NCBI RefSeq assembly: GCF_000828055.2
Contig: NZ_CP010523.2
Span: forward strand, 1,302,001-1,366,000
Source: Klebsiella variicola
Lineage (GTDB): Bacteria > Pseudomonadota > Gammaproteobacteria > Enterobacterales > Enterobacteriaceae
DNA length: 64,000 nt
Direction: 5' to 3'
The notes below the pieces were generated by a model. It had not been told where the DNA came from. It saw nothing but the letters and a program-made list of their open reading frames with translations, and ran no database searches. Made by a program: the position numbers and the translations under genes. Of the stretch, positions 28,382 to 37,835 are shown piece by piece (position 1 is the stretch's first letter; every line of letters starts with the position of its first letter).

Positions 28382-28413
28382 CGCAACAACAGAACATTTA
28401 ATTAGAGGTAATC

Positions 28414-28845
28414 ATGGCTATTGAACGTACTTTTTCCATCATCAAACCAAACGCGGTGGCAAAAAACGTTATTGGCAGCATCTTTTCTCGCTTTGAAGCT
28501 GCAGGGTTCAAAATCGTCGGCACCAAAATGCTGCATCTGACCGTTGAGCAGGCTCGCGGTTTCTATGCTGAGCACGAAGGTCGTCCGTTCTTCGATGGTC
28601 TGGTTGAATTCATGACCTCCGGCCCGATCGTGGTTTCCGTCCTGGAAGGCGAAAATGCGGTTCAGCGTCACCGTGACCTGCTGGGCGCCACCAACCCGGC
28701 GAACGCTCTGGCCGGTACCCTGCGCGCTGACTACGCTGATAGCTTCACTGAGAACGGCACCCATGGTTCCGATTCTGTAGAATCCGCTGCTCGCGAAATC
28801 GCGTTCTTCTTTGCTGAAGGCGAGGTTTGCCCGCGCACTCGCTAA
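28414..28845 (+). CDS. ndk: Nucleoside diphosphate kinase
   Basis: A 143-residue enzyme that balances NTP and dNTP pools by a phosphohistidine ping-pong mechanism. The active histidine is in [12 protein letters not shown], and the N-terminal [15 protein letters not shown] binds nucleotide. It has the normal family length and a good ribosome site (TAGAGGTAATC). Confidence 0.98.
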
Positions 28846-28890
28846 TCTCCTGCGTCTTTCACGCCACAGCATTGTTGGCTTCCTTCGCGC

Positions 28891-29053
28891 ACCCCGGTCA
28901 CATAGTTTTATCTATGCTCCCGGGGATTTGCGAACTCGCCGCCTCGCTGTGACCTGAAATACTTTGGAGATACAAACCTCGTCTTTTCGACCGTCGCGGC
29001 GTTGGCTGCGCGCGTTCACCCCGGTCACATAGTTATCTATGCTCCCGGGGATT
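28891..29053. repeat. Two copies of a palindromic intergenic repeat
   Basis: Copies at 28891-28928 and 29018-29053 share ACCCCGGTCACATAGTT, then ATCTATGCTCCCGGGGATT, differing by a TT insertion in the loop. Each is an inverted repeat (CCCCGG / CCGGGG and CATAG / CTATG). They lie in direct orientation, 127 bases apart. Similar elements occur in other enterobacterial spacers. They lie within the 487-base gap between ndk and rlmN. Confidence 0.75.
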
Positions 29054-29055
29054 AA

Positions 29056-29120
29056 TGAGAGGCTCCTGCCTCTCACCGGAGGCCAGCCTACGGCTGGTCA
29101 AATTCGTTCCCGACGAATTT
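29056..29120. repeat. Run of three short hairpins in the ndk-rlmN gap
   Basis: Three perfect inverted repeats follow one another: TGAGAGGC-TCCT-GCCTCTCA (29056-29075), CCAGCC-TAC-GGCTGG (29083-29097) and AAATTCGT-TCCCG-ACGAATTT (29100-29120). With the palindrome ending at 29053 they make an almost continuous string of stems. No coding potential is apparent. Confidence 0.6.
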
Positions 29121-29234
29121 GTCACTTGCTTGCCGCCTTGCGACAATCGAAAAGCCTTAGAGGATTGAGCAGTCAGTAACAGATTTTTTCATCATTGACT
29201 GCGCGCAGGCATGGCTTCCATGCGCCAGACTTTG

Positions 29235-29285
29235 TAGAATATAGCGCCCCTGGACGAGCAGTCGCTCTCCGGGGCGTTTCTTTTT
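29235..29285 (+). promoter_or_regulatory. -10-like hexamer and terminator-like hairpin before rlmN
   Basis: TAGAAT (29235-29240), with a poor -35 TGGCTT 17 bases earlier, could start the rlmN transcript. A hairpin with outer arms CGCCCC / GGGGCG and inner pairing around GAGC-AGTC-GCTC then ends in TTTCTTTTTC. It looks like an attenuator or the end of a short RNA rather than the end of ndk. Confidence 0.4.
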
Positions 29286-29332
29286 CAACCCACCTGGGGC
29301 CATAACGTGTAATAACGAGGCCGGAAAACATT

Positions 29333-30499
29333 ATGTCTGAACAAATTGTCACGCCTGATACCGCCGCTCTGACGGTGCCGAACAAAGATGCCAAAATCAA
29401 CCTGCTGGATTTAAACCGTCAGCAGATGCGCGAGTTTTTTAAAAACATGGGCGAGAAGCCTTTCCGCGCCGATCAGGTGATGAAATGGATGTATCACTAC
29501 TGCTGCGACGACTTTGATGAAATGACCGACATCAACAAAGTCCTGCGCGGCAAACTGAAAGAAGTCGCTGAGATCCGTGCCCCGGAAGTGGTGGAAGAGC
29601 AACGCTCAACCGACGGCACCATCAAATGGGCGATCGCCGTTGGCGATCAGCGCGTCGAGACCGTCTATATCCCGGAAGAAGACCGCGCCACCCTGTGCGT
29701 CTCTTCACAGGTAGGCTGCGCGCTGGAATGTAAATTCTGCTCCACCGCCCAGCAGGGCTTTAACCGCAACCTGCGGGTGTCCGAAATTATCGGCCAGGTC
29801 TGGCGCGCGGCGAAAATCGTCGGCGCGGTGAAGACCACCGGCGTGCGTCCGATCACCAACGTGGTAATGATGGGCATGGGCGAGCCGCTGCTGAACCTCA
29901 ACAACGTCGTCCCGGCGATGGAAATCATGCTGGATGACTTCGGTTTTGGTCTCTCCAAACGTCGCGTCACCCTGTCGACGTCTGGCGTGGTGCCGGCGCT
30001 GGATAAGCTCGGCGATATGATCGACGTTGCGCTGGCGATTTCCCTGCACGCGCCGAACGACACCATTCGTGACGAAATCGTCCCGATCAACAAAAAATAC
30101 AACATCGAGACCTTCCTCAACTCGGTGCGTGGTTATATTTCGAAGTCCAACGCCAACCAGGGCCGGGTGACCATCGAGTACGTCATGCTGGATCACGTCA
30201 ACGACGGTACCGAGCATGCCCACGAGCTGGCGGCGCTGCTGAAAGACACCCCGTGCAAGATCAACCTGATCCCATGGAACCCCTTCCCGGGGGCGCCTTA
30301 CGGCCGTAGCTCCAACAGCCGCATCGACCGTTTCTCCAAGGTCCTGATGGAATATGGATTTACGACCATCGTGCGTAAAACCCGCGGTGACGATATTGAT
30401 GCCGCCTGCGGCCAGTTGGCGGGCGATGTTATTGACCGTACCAAGCGCACGCTGCGTAAGCGGATGCAGGGTGAAGCGATTGACGTAAAAGCGGTCTGA
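29333..30499 (+). CDS. rlmN: 23S rRNA/tRNA adenine-C2 methyltransferase RlmN
   Basis: A 388-residue radical-SAM enzyme that makes 2-methyladenosine at 23S rRNA A2503 and at position 37 of some tRNAs. The cluster motif [17 protein letters not shown] (CxxxCxxC) is intact. The methyl-carrying cysteine is in the C-terminal AACGQLAG region. [11 protein letters not shown] and [12 protein letters not shown] are further radical-SAM blocks. It has E. coli-like length and is followed by rodZ and ispG on the same strand. Confidence 0.97.
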   Translation: MSEQIVTPDTAALTVPNKDAKINLLDLNRQQMREFFKNMGEKPFRADQVMKWMYHYCCDDFDEMTDINKVLRGKLKEVAEIRAPEVVEEQRSTDGTIKWAIAVGDQRVETVYIPEEDRATLCVSSQVGCALECKFCSTAQQGFNRNLRVSEIIGQVWRAAKIVGAVKTTGVRPITNVVMMGMGEPLLNLNNVVPAMEIMLDDFGFGLSKRRVTLSTSGVVPALDKLGDMIDVALAISLHAPNDTIRDEIVPINKKYNIETFLNSVRGYISKSNANQGRVTIEYVMLDHVNDGTEHAHELAALLKDTPCKINLIPWNPFPGAPYGRSSNSRIDRFSKVLMEYGFTTIVRKTRGDDIDAACGQLAGDVIDRTKRTLRKRMQGEAIDVKAV

Positions 30500-30775
30500 C
30501 AAATGATGACCCGTGCAGCACAGGCGGCGCGGGTCATATTTATGACCAATAACCAGGCGAAATACGCTGATTCAGTTAATAATTACGGTGCGTTTTTGTC
30601 GACTTTGAGGCAGTATGTAGCGGCACAACAACCGCTTAGCATTCAATTTTGATTCGTCTCTGTGATCGCGCGCCTGACAGTCCTATACTGTGAGGCTGAC
30701 GTACCACAGATGTCTCGCGGCGCCGGCGTTTTCCCGCGCTGAACTTTAAATTTCACGTACCAGTAGTTGTAGCGA

Positions 30776-31768
30776 ATGAATACTGAAGCCACTCAAGATC
30801 ATCAAGAAGCAAACACCACGGGCGCGCGTTTGCGTCACGCCCGCGAACAACTCGGACTTAGCCAGCAAGCGGTGGCCGAACGCTTATGCCTGAAGGTGTC
30901 CACGGTTCGTGATATTGAAGACGATAAGGCACCTGCCGACCTCGCCTCCACCTTCCTGCGCGGTTACATCCGCTCCTACGCTCGCCTCGTACATATCCCT
31001 GAAGAAGAACTGCTGCCGATGATGGCCAAGCAAGCGCCTATCCGTGCGGCAAAGGTCGCGCCAATGCAGAGCTTCTCTTTAGGCAAGCGTCGCAAAAAGC
31101 GCGATGGCTGGCTGATGAGCTTTACCTGGCTGGTGCTGTTTGTGGTTATCGGCCTGAGCGGTGCCTGGTGGTGGCAAGACCATAAGGCGCAGCAGGAAGA
31201 GATCTCGACCATGGCCGATCAGTCTTCCGCTGAGCTGAACGGCGGTGACGCCAACAGCCAGAACGTGCCGCTGGATACCAGCGCGCCGGTAGACTCAGGC
31301 ACCGATAGCGCCGCGAACAGCGCGCCAACCGATACCGCCAGCAAACCGACCACCAGCGCCCCGGCTCAGACGCCAGCGGACAATAACGCGGTCGTGGCAC
31401 CTTCTCAGGCTAATGTCGATACCGCCGGAACGGCCCCGACGACCCCGGCAACGCCGGCCTCGCCGTTACCGACCGATCAGGCGAACGTCACGACCCCTGC
31501 GGCGTCGGCACAGGATCTGGTGATGAACTTTTCCGCCGACTGCTGGCTGGAAGTGAGCGATGCCACCGGTAAAAAACTGTTCAGCGGCCTGCAGCGTAAA
31601 GGCGGCAACCTGAACCTGAGCGGTCAGGCGCCGTATAAACTGAAAATTGGCGCCCCGGCAGCGGTACAGATCCAGTTCCTCGGCAAGCCAGTCGATTTGA
31701 GTCGTTTTATCAGAACTAACCAGGTTGCGCGTCTGACCCTCAATGCCGAACAATCACCGGCGCAGTAA
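30776..31768 (+). CDS. rodZ: Cytoskeletal protein RodZ
   Basis: A bitopic inner membrane protein of 330 residues that links MreB filaments to the rod elongation complex. An N-terminal Xre-type helix-turn-helix ([19 protein letters not shown] onwards) serves MreB binding rather than DNA binding. A basic stretch [11 protein letters not shown] precedes the single transmembrane helix at about 111-130. A Ser/Thr/Pro/Ala-rich periplasmic linker follows, then the C-terminal beta domain ([20 protein letters not shown]). A 276-base spacer upstream holds a GACCCG/CGGGTC hairpin after rlmN and a -10-like TATACT at 30684. Confidence 0.96.
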   Translation: MNTEATQDHQEANTTGARLRHAREQLGLSQQAVAERLCLKVSTVRDIEDDKAPADLASTFLRGYIRSYARLVHIPEEELLPMMAKQAPIRAAKVAPMQSFSLGKRRKKRDGWLMSFTWLVLFVVIGLSGAWWWQDHKAQQEEISTMADQSSAELNGGDANSQNVPLDTSAPVDSGTDSAANSAPTDTASKPTTSAPAQTPADNNAVVAPSQANVDTAGTAPTTPATPASPLPTDQANVTTPAASAQDLVMNFSADCWLEVSDATGKKLFSGLQRKGGNLNLSGQAPYKLKIGAPAAVQIQFLGKPVDLSRFIRTNQVARLTLNAEQSPAQ

Positions 31769-31794
31769 CAGACGGGTAACGCGGGAGATTTTTC

Positions 31795-32916
31795 ATGCAT
31801 AACCAGGCTCCGATTCAACGTAGAAAATCTAAACGTATTTACGTTGGTAATGTGCCAATTGGCGATGGGGCCCCCATCGCCGTCCAGTCAATGACCAATA
31901 CGCGTACCACCGATGTGGCCGCGACGGTAAGCCAAATCAAAGCGTTAGAGCGCGTCGGCGCGGACATCGTCCGCGTCTCTGTTCCGACGATGGATGCCGC
32001 CGAAGCGTTCAAACTGATCAAACAGCAGGTCAACGTCCCGCTGGTCGCCGATATCCATTTTGACTACCGTATCGCGCTGAAAGTCGCCGAATACGGTGTT
32101 GACTGCCTGCGTATCAACCCGGGCAACATCGGCAACGAAGAGCGCATTCGCACGGTTGTGGACTGCGCACGCGATAAAAACATTCCTATCCGCATCGGCG
32201 TCAACGCCGGCTCGCTGGAAAAAGATCTGCAGGAAAAATATGGCGAGCCGACGCCGCAGGCGCTGCTCGAATCGGCTATGCGCCACGTCGATCATCTCGA
32301 TCGCCTCAACTTCGATCAGTTTAAAGTCAGCGTTAAAGCCTCCGACGTCTTCCTGGCGGTAGAGTCTTATCGCCTGCTGGCGAAACAGATCGATCAGCCG
32401 CTGCATCTCGGGATCACCGAAGCGGGTGGGGCACGCAGCGGCGCGGTGAAGTCCGCGATCGGCCTGGGCCTGCTGTTATCCGAGGGGATCGGCGATACGC
32501 TGCGCGTCTCGCTGGCGGCGGATCCGGTGGAAGAGATCAAGGTCGGCTTCGATATCCTCAAGTCCCTGCGCATTCGTGCTCGCGGCATTAACTTCATTGC
32601 CTGCCCAACCTGCTCGCGTCAGGAGTTTGACGTTATCGGTACGGTCAACGCCCTGGAGCAGCGTCTGGAAGATATCATCACCCCGATGGATGTTTCGATC
32701 ATCGGCTGCGTGGTGAATGGTCCGGGCGAAGCGCTGGTCTCCACCCTCGGCGTGACCGGCGGCAACAAGAAAAGCGGCCTTTATGAAGACGGCGTGCGTA
32801 AAGATCGACTGGACAACGACGACATGATCGACCAGCTGGAAGCGCGTATTCGTGCCAAAGCCTCGATGCTCGATGAAGCCCGTCGTATTGACGTTCAACA
32901 GCTTGAAGCAAAATAA
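31795..32916 (+). CDS. ispG: HMBPP synthase IspG
   Basis: A [4Fe-4S] enzyme of 373 residues that converts 2-C-methyl-D-erythritol 2,4-cyclodiphosphate to HMBPP in the non-mevalonate isoprenoid pathway. Cluster ligands lie in [11 protein letters not shown] and [14 protein letters not shown]. The N-terminal TIM-barrel region starts [19 protein letters not shown]. It lies 26 bases after rodZ, likely in one operon, with hairpins between it and hisS. Confidence 0.97.
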   Translation: MHNQAPIQRRKSKRIYVGNVPIGDGAPIAVQSMTNTRTTDVAATVSQIKALERVGADIVRVSVPTMDAAEAFKLIKQQVNVPLVADIHFDYRIALKVAEYGVDCLRINPGNIGNEERIRTVVDCARDKNIPIRIGVNAGSLEKDLQEKYGEPTPQALLESAMRHVDHLDRLNFDQFKVSVKASDVFLAVESYRLLAKQIDQPLHLGITEAGGARSGAVKSAIGLGLLLSEGIGDTLRVSLAADPVEEIKVGFDILKSLRIRARGINFIACPTCSRQEFDVIGTVNALEQRLEDIITPMDVSIIGCVVNGPGEALVSTLGVTGGNKKSGLYEDGVRKDRLDNDDMIDQLEARIRAKASMLDEARRIDVQQLEAK

Positions 32917-32922
32917 CGTGTT

Positions 32923-32986
32923 GGGAAGCGATACGCTTCCCGTGTATGATTGAACCTGCGGGCGCAAGGCGCCGGGGTTCATTTTT
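32923..32986 (+). terminator. Two hairpins between ispG and hisS
   Basis: GGGAAGCG-ATA-CGCTTCCC (32923-32941) is followed by a longer stem TGAACC...GGTTCA with inner GGCGC-AAG-GCGCC (32951-32981) and TTTTTG. The second has the look of an intrinsic terminator or attenuator. A TATGAT (32945-32950) between them could be a hisS -10. Confidence 0.6.
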
Positions 32987-33007
32987 GTATATATAAAGAG
33001 AATAAAC

Positions 33008-34282
33008 GTGGCAAAGAACATTCAAGCCATCCGTGGCATGAACGATTATCTGCCGGGCGAAACCGCTCTCTGGCAGCGCATTGAAGGCTCACTGAAGCAG
33101 GTGCTCGGTAGCTACGGTTACAGCGAAATCCGTTTGCCGATTGTAGAGCAGACCCCGTTATTCAAACGCGCGATCGGCGAAGTGACCGACGTGGTTGAAA
33201 AAGAGATGTACACCTTTGAGGACCGCAACGGCGACAGCCTGACGCTGCGTCCGGAAGGGACGGCGGGCTGCGTACGTGCCGGCATCGAACATGGTCTGCT
33301 GTACAATCAAGAACAGCGTCTGTGGTACGTCGGGCCAATGTTCCGCCACGAGCGTCCGCAGAAAGGTCGCTACCGCCAGTTCCATCAGATTGGCGCCGAA
33401 GTGTTTGGCCTGCAGGGCCCGGACATCGATGCCGAGCTGATTATGCTGACCGCGCGCTGGTGGCGTGAGCTGGGCATCTCCGATCACGTCAGCCTTGAGC
33501 TGAACTCCATCGGTTCGCTGGAAGCGCGTGCCAACTACCGCGACGCGCTGGTGGCATACCTGGAGCAGTTTACCGATAAACTGGATGAAGACAGCAAACG
33601 CCGGATGTACACCAACCCGCTGCGGGTGCTGGACTCCAAGAACCCGGACGTGCAGGCGCTGCTGAACGACGCGCCGGCGCTCGGCGACTACCTCGACGAA
33701 GAGTCGAAAGCCCACTTTGCCGGCCTGTGCGCGCTGCTTGACGATGCCGGGATCCGCTACACCGTCAACCAGCGTCTGGTACGCGGCCTCGACTACTATA
33801 ACCGTACCGTGTTCGAGTGGGTAACCACCAGCCTCGGTTCCCAGGGCACCGTCTGCGCCGGCGGTCGTTACGACGGCCTGGTTGAGCAGCTGGGCGGTCG
33901 TGCCACCCCGGGCGTGGGCTTTGCTATGGGGCTGGAACGTCTTGTTTTACTGGTCCAGGCAGTGAATCCGGAATTTAAAGCCGATCCTGTTGTCGATATA
34001 TACCTGGTAGCCTCCGGGACCGATACTCAGTCTGCTGCAATGCGTCTGGCTGAGCAGGTTCGCGATGCGCTGCCCGGCGTGAAGCTGATGACCAACCACG
34101 GCGGCGGCAACTTTAAGAAGCAGTTTGCCCGCGCCGATAAGTGGGGCGCCCGTATCGCCCTGGTGGTCGGTGAGTCAGAGATCGCTGACGGAAACGTGGT
34201 AGTGAAGGATTTACGCTCAGGTGAGCAAACTACCGTAACGCAGGAGAGCGTTGCCGCGCATTTGCGCACACTTCTGGGTTAA
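33008..34282 (+). CDS. hisS: Histidyl-tRNA synthetase
   Basis: A class II aminoacyl-tRNA synthetase of 424 residues that charges tRNA-His. It starts with GTG (homology to [16 protein letters not shown]). Histidine-specific motifs are visible: [14 protein letters not shown] and [15 protein letters not shown]. The motif 2 region is [18 protein letters not shown]. The C-terminal anticodon-binding domain is complete. yfgM follows after 34 bases. Confidence 0.98.
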   Translation: MAKNIQAIRGMNDYLPGETALWQRIEGSLKQVLGSYGYSEIRLPIVEQTPLFKRAIGEVTDVVEKEMYTFEDRNGDSLTLRPEGTAGCVRAGIEHGLLYNQEQRLWYVGPMFRHERPQKGRYRQFHQIGAEVFGLQGPDIDAELIMLTARWWRELGISDHVSLELNSIGSLEARANYRDALVAYLEQFTDKLDEDSKRRMYTNPLRVLDSKNPDVQALLNDAPALGDYLDEESKAHFAGLCALLDDAGIRYTVNQRLVRGLDYYNRTVFEWVTTSLGSQGTVCAGGRYDGLVEQLGGRATPGVGFAMGLERLVLLVQAVNPEFKADPVVDIYLVASGTDTQSAAMRLAEQVRDALPGVKLMTNHGGGNFKKQFARADKWGARIALVVGESEIADGNVVVKDLRSGEQTTVTQESVAAHLRTLLG

Positions 34283-34316
34283 TCTCCCGGGAATTATTAG
34301 TCAGGAGAAGGACTGC

Positions 34317-34937
34317 GTGGAAACTTTTAACAACGAGAACGATCAGGTCGATGCGCTGAAGCGCTTCTTTGCCGAAAACGGCAAAGCGCTGGCGGTCGGG
34401 GTGATTTTAGGGATTGGCGCGCTGGTTGGCTGGCGCTACTGGACCTCCCATCAGCAGGATACGGCCAGAGACGCGTCTCTGGCTTACGAACAGGCGACTT
34501 CCGCGCTGAAATCGAATACGCCAGAAGTACTGTCAGGGGCGGAGAAATTCGCGGCTGACAATAAAAATACCTACGGCGCCTTCGCCTCTCTCGAGCTGGC
34601 ACAGCATTTTGTTGAACAGAACGATCTGCCTAACGCTGAAAAGCAGCTGCAGCAGGGGCTGGCGGCCGCGTCTGATGATAACCTGAAATCGGTTATCAGC
34701 ATGCGTCTTGCCCGCGTTCAGCTGCAGATGAAACAGGCTGATGCGGCGCTGAAAACCCTCGACAGCATCAAAGGTGAGGGCTGGACCGCCATTGTGGCCG
34801 ATTTGCGCGGCGAAATTCTGTTGAGCAAAGGCGATAAGCAAGGGGCCCGTGCGGCGTGGGAAGCTGGCGTGAAAAGCGATGCTTCTCCTGCGCTCAGCGA
34901 AATGATGCGTATGAAAATGAATAATTTGTCCATCTGA
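34317..34937 (+). CDS. yfgM: SecYEG-associated ancillary protein YfgM
   Basis: A 206-residue inner membrane protein with a short cytoplasmic N-terminus, one membrane helix (ALAVGVILGIGALVGWRYW) and a periplasmic TPR-like domain. In E. coli it binds PpiD and the SecYEG translocon, helps periplasmic chaperone transfer and affects RcsB stability. The GTG at 34317, eight bases after AGGAGAAGG, gives exactly the E. coli length; an upstream ATG in frame overlaps the end of hisS and is not conserved. bamB follows within 10 bases. Confidence 0.95.
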   Translation: METFNNENDQVDALKRFFAENGKALAVGVILGIGALVGWRYWTSHQQDTARDASLAYEQATSALKSNTPEVLSGAEKFAADNKNTYGAFASLELAQHFVEQNDLPNAEKQLQQGLAAASDDNLKSVISMRLARVQLQMKQADAALKTLDSIKGEGWTAIVADLRGEILLSKGDKQGARAAWEAGVKSDASPALSEMMRMKMNNLSI

Positions 34938-34947
34938 GAGGGACTCG

Positions 34948-36126
34948 ATGCAATTGCGTAAATTACTTTTGCCAGGGCTGCTTTCCGTTACCTTGCTGAG
35001 CGGGTGTTCGCTGTTTAATAGCGAAGAAGATGTGGTGAAAATGTCACCGCTGCCGACGGTAGAAAACCAGTTTACGCCGTCCACGTCCTGGAGCACCTCG
35101 GTTGGCGATGGTATCGGCGAATTTTACTCTAACCTTCATCCGGCCTTCGCCGACGGCGTAGTGTATGCTGCTGACCGTAAAGGCACCGTCAAAGCGCTGA
35201 ACGCGGACGACGGCAAAGAGGTGTGGTCTGTGAACCTGGCGGAGAAAGATGGCTGGTTCTCGCGCGTGCCAGCGCTGCTTTCCGGCGGTGTGACCGTCTC
35301 TGGCGGCCATGTTTATATTGGCAGTGAGAAAGCGCAGCTGTATGCGCTGAATACCAGCGATGGTACCGTTGCCTGGCAAACCCGCGTTGCTGGCGAGGCG
35401 CTGTCGCGTCCGGTGGTGAGCGATGGCATGGTGCTGGTGCATACCAGTAACGGCCAGCTGCAGGCGTTGAATGAGACCGATGGTGCCGTGAAGTGGACCG
35501 TTAACCTCGATATGCCGGCACTCTCCCTGCGCGGCGAGTCTGCGCCTGCGACCGCTTATGGCGCGGCGATCGTCGGAGGCGACAACGGCCGCGTCAGTGC
35601 AGTATTGATGCAGCAGGGGCAGATGATTTGGCAGCAGCGTATTTCTACGGCCACCGGCCCGACGGAAATTGACCGCCTGAACGACGTCGACACGACGCCG
35701 ATCATCGTTAACGGTGTGGTTTATGCGCTGGCTTATAACGGTAACCTGACCGCGCTGGACCTGCGTAGCGGCCAGATTATGTGGAAACGCGAGCTGGGTT
35801 CGGTGAATGATTTCATCGTCGATGGTAACCGTATCTACCTGGTTGACCAGAACGATCGCCTGCTGGCACTGACCACCGATGGTGGTGTGACCCTGTGGAC
35901 GCAAAGCGATCTGCTGCACCGTTTGCTGACCGCGCCGGTGTTGTATAATGGCAATCTGGTCGTCGGTGATAGCGAAGGCTACATGCACTGGGTGAATCCG
36001 GAAGATGGCCATTTTGTGGCACAGCAGAAAGTCGATAGTTCCGGCTTCCTGACCGATCCGGTGGTTGCAGATGGTCGACTGCTGATCCAGGCGAAAGACG
36101 GTACGCTGTACGCGATTACGCGTTAA
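34948..36126 (+). CDS. bamB: Outer membrane assembly lipoprotein BamB
   Basis: A 392-residue eight-bladed beta-propeller lipoprotein of the BAM complex that helps insert beta-barrel proteins. The signal peptide ends LLSGCS, with lipidated Cys-20 and Ser at +2, directing it to the outer membrane. Repeated propeller motifs such as VKALNADDGKEVWSV, LYALNTSDGTVAWQT and LQALNETDGAVKWTV are clear. It is followed by a strong terminator. Confidence 0.97.
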   Translation: MQLRKLLLPGLLSVTLLSGCSLFNSEEDVVKMSPLPTVENQFTPSTSWSTSVGDGIGEFYSNLHPAFADGVVYAADRKGTVKALNADDGKEVWSVNLAEKDGWFSRVPALLSGGVTVSGGHVYIGSEKAQLYALNTSDGTVAWQTRVAGEALSRPVVSDGMVLVHTSNGQLQALNETDGAVKWTVNLDMPALSLRGESAPATAYGAAIVGGDNGRVSAVLMQQGQMIWQQRISTATGPTEIDRLNDVDTTPIIVNGVVYALAYNGNLTALDLRSGQIMWKRELGSVNDFIVDGNRIYLVDQNDRLLALTTDGGVTLWTQSDLLHRLLTAPVLYNGNLVVGDSEGYMHWVNPEDGHFVAQQKVDSSGFLTDPVVADGRLLIQAKDGTLYAITR

Positions 36127-36150
36127 TTACCGCTGTCGTGAATGATTAAG

Positions 36151-36184
36151 AAACGGCCCCTGGCAGACAGGGGCCGTTTTGACT
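36151..36184 (+). terminator. Terminator after bamB
   Basis: A 12-bp stem AAACGGCCCCTG / CAGGGGCCGTTT with a GCAGA loop, followed by TGACTTTTTT. Confidence 0.92.
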
Positions 36185-36239
36185 TTTTTAAAAACGTCGT
36201 TAAGACGATGTTGCTTAGTGATTGTATGAGGCATTTAAC

Positions 36240-37718
36240 ATGATACCTGTGGTCGCGCTTGTCGGGCGCCCTAACGTTGGAAAATCCACGCTCTTTAACC
36301 GCCTGACGCGCACTCGTGATGCGCTGGTTGCGGATTTCCCGGGGCTGACTCGTGACCGTAAGTACGGTCGGGCCGAAGTCGAAGGCCGCGAATTCATCTG
36401 TATCGATACCGGTGGTATTGATGGTACGGAAGAGGGCGTGGAAACCCGGATGGCGGAGCAGTCGCTGTTGGCTATCGAAGAGGCCGATGTGGTGCTGTTT
36501 ATGGTCGATGCGCGCGCAGGCCTGATGCCGGCGGACATCGCCATCGCTAAACATCTGCGCTCTCGTGAAAAGCCCACCTTCCTGGTGGCCAATAAAACCG
36601 ACGGCATCGATGTCGACCAGGCGATGGCGGACTTCTGGTCCTTAGGCCTGGGTGATATCTATCCTATCGCTGCTTCGCACGGCCGCGGCGTGACCAGCCT
36701 GCTGGAGCAGGCCCTGCTGCCATGGGTGGATGAGATCAGCCCGCAGGAAGAGGTGGATGAAGACGCCGAATACTGGGCAAAATTCGAAGCCGAGCAGAAT
36801 GGTGAAGCGGAAGAAGAGCCGGAGGACGACTTCAATCCGCAGGATCTGCCGATCAAGCTGGCGATTGTTGGACGCCCTAACGTCGGTAAATCAACCCTCA
36901 CCAACCGCATCCTCGGTGAAGATCGCGTGGTGGTTTACGATATGCCGGGCACCACCCGCGACAGTATTTACATCCCGATGCAGCGTGACGAGCGTGAATA
37001 TGTGCTCATCGATACCGCCGGGGTACGTAAGCGCGGGAAAATCACCGACGTCGTGGAAAAGTTCTCGGTGATCAAAACGCTGCAGGCGATTGAAGACGCC
37101 AACGTCGTGCTGCTGGTGATCGATGCTCGCGAAGGGATCTCCGATCAGGACCTCTCGCTGCTGGGCTTTATTCTCAACAGCGGTCGTTCGCTGGTGATCG
37201 TTGTTAACAAGTGGGATGGCCTGAGTCAGGAAGTGAAGGAGCAGGTGAAGGAGACCCTCGACTATCGTCTGGGCTTTATCGACTTTGCCCGGGTGCACTT
37301 CATCTCCGCCCTGCACGGCAGCGGCGTCGGCAACCTGTTTGAATCGGTACGCGAAGCCTATGACAGCGCCACCCGCCGCGTAAGCACCGCGATGCTGACC
37401 CGGATCATGAACATGGCGGCGGAAGATCATCAGCCACCGCTGGTGCGTGGCCGTCGCGTGAAGCTGAAATATGCCCACGCCGGGGGCTACAACCCGCCTA
37501 TCGTGGTGATCCACGGTAACCAGGTGAAGGATCTGCCGGATTCCTACAAGCGCTACCTGATGAACTACTTCCGTAAATCCCTGGACGTGATGGGTACGCC
37601 AATCCGGATCCAGTTCAAGGAAGGGGAAAACCCGTTCGCCAACAAGCGCAACACCCTGACGCCGAACCAGATGCGTAAACGTAAGCGCTTGATCAAGCAC
37701 ATCAAGAAAAGCAAATAA
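36240..37718 (+). CDS. der: Ribosome-associated GTPase Der (EngA)
   Basis: An essential tandem GTPase of 492 residues needed for 50S subunit maturation. Two G domains each show the P-loop GRPNVGKS (residues ~9 and ~210) with their own DxxG and NKxD motifs (ANKTDG, VNKWDG). They are joined by a long acidic linker rich in Glu and Asp. A KH-like C-terminal domain ends in a basic tail ([14 protein letters not shown]). The start at [12 protein letters not shown] fits E. coli; an ATG six codons earlier is not conserved. Confidence 0.97.
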   Translation: MIPVVALVGRPNVGKSTLFNRLTRTRDALVADFPGLTRDRKYGRAEVEGREFICIDTGGIDGTEEGVETRMAEQSLLAIEEADVVLFMVDARAGLMPADIAIAKHLRSREKPTFLVANKTDGIDVDQAMADFWSLGLGDIYPIAASHGRGVTSLLEQALLPWVDEISPQEEVDEDAEYWAKFEAEQNGEAEEEPEDDFNPQDLPIKLAIVGRPNVGKSTLTNRILGEDRVVVYDMPGTTRDSIYIPMQRDEREYVLIDTAGVRKRGKITDVVEKFSVIKTLQAIEDANVVLLVIDAREGISDQDLSLLGFILNSGRSLVIVVNKWDGLSQEVKEQVKETLDYRLGFIDFARVHFISALHGSGVGNLFESVREAYDSATRRVSTAMLTRIMNMAAEDHQPPLVRGRRVKLKYAHAGGYNPPIVVIHGNQVKDLPDSYKRYLMNYFRKSLDVMGTPIRIQFKEGENPFANKRNTLTPNQMRKRKRLIKHIKKSK

Positions 37719-37723
37719 TCATC

Positions 37724-37746
37724 AAACCCGCTTCGGCGGGTTTTTT
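37724..37746 (+). terminator. Terminator after der
   Basis: AAACCCGC-TTCG-GCGGGTTT, a stable tetraloop hairpin, followed by a T tract. Confidence 0.93.
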
Positions 37747-37835
37747 GTGGCCGCCATGCCGGTAAATGTCAAAACCTTCCGCCATAATCCCGCGATACTT
37801 CGCGGGGAACAGAGCGGCTCAAAGGTGGACTTACT

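Noticed and set aside
34251-34316. ATG start for yfgM overlapping hisS
   Set aside because: The added residues are not hydrophobic or conserved. The GTG at 34317 has AGGAGAAGG in front and yields the exact homologue length.
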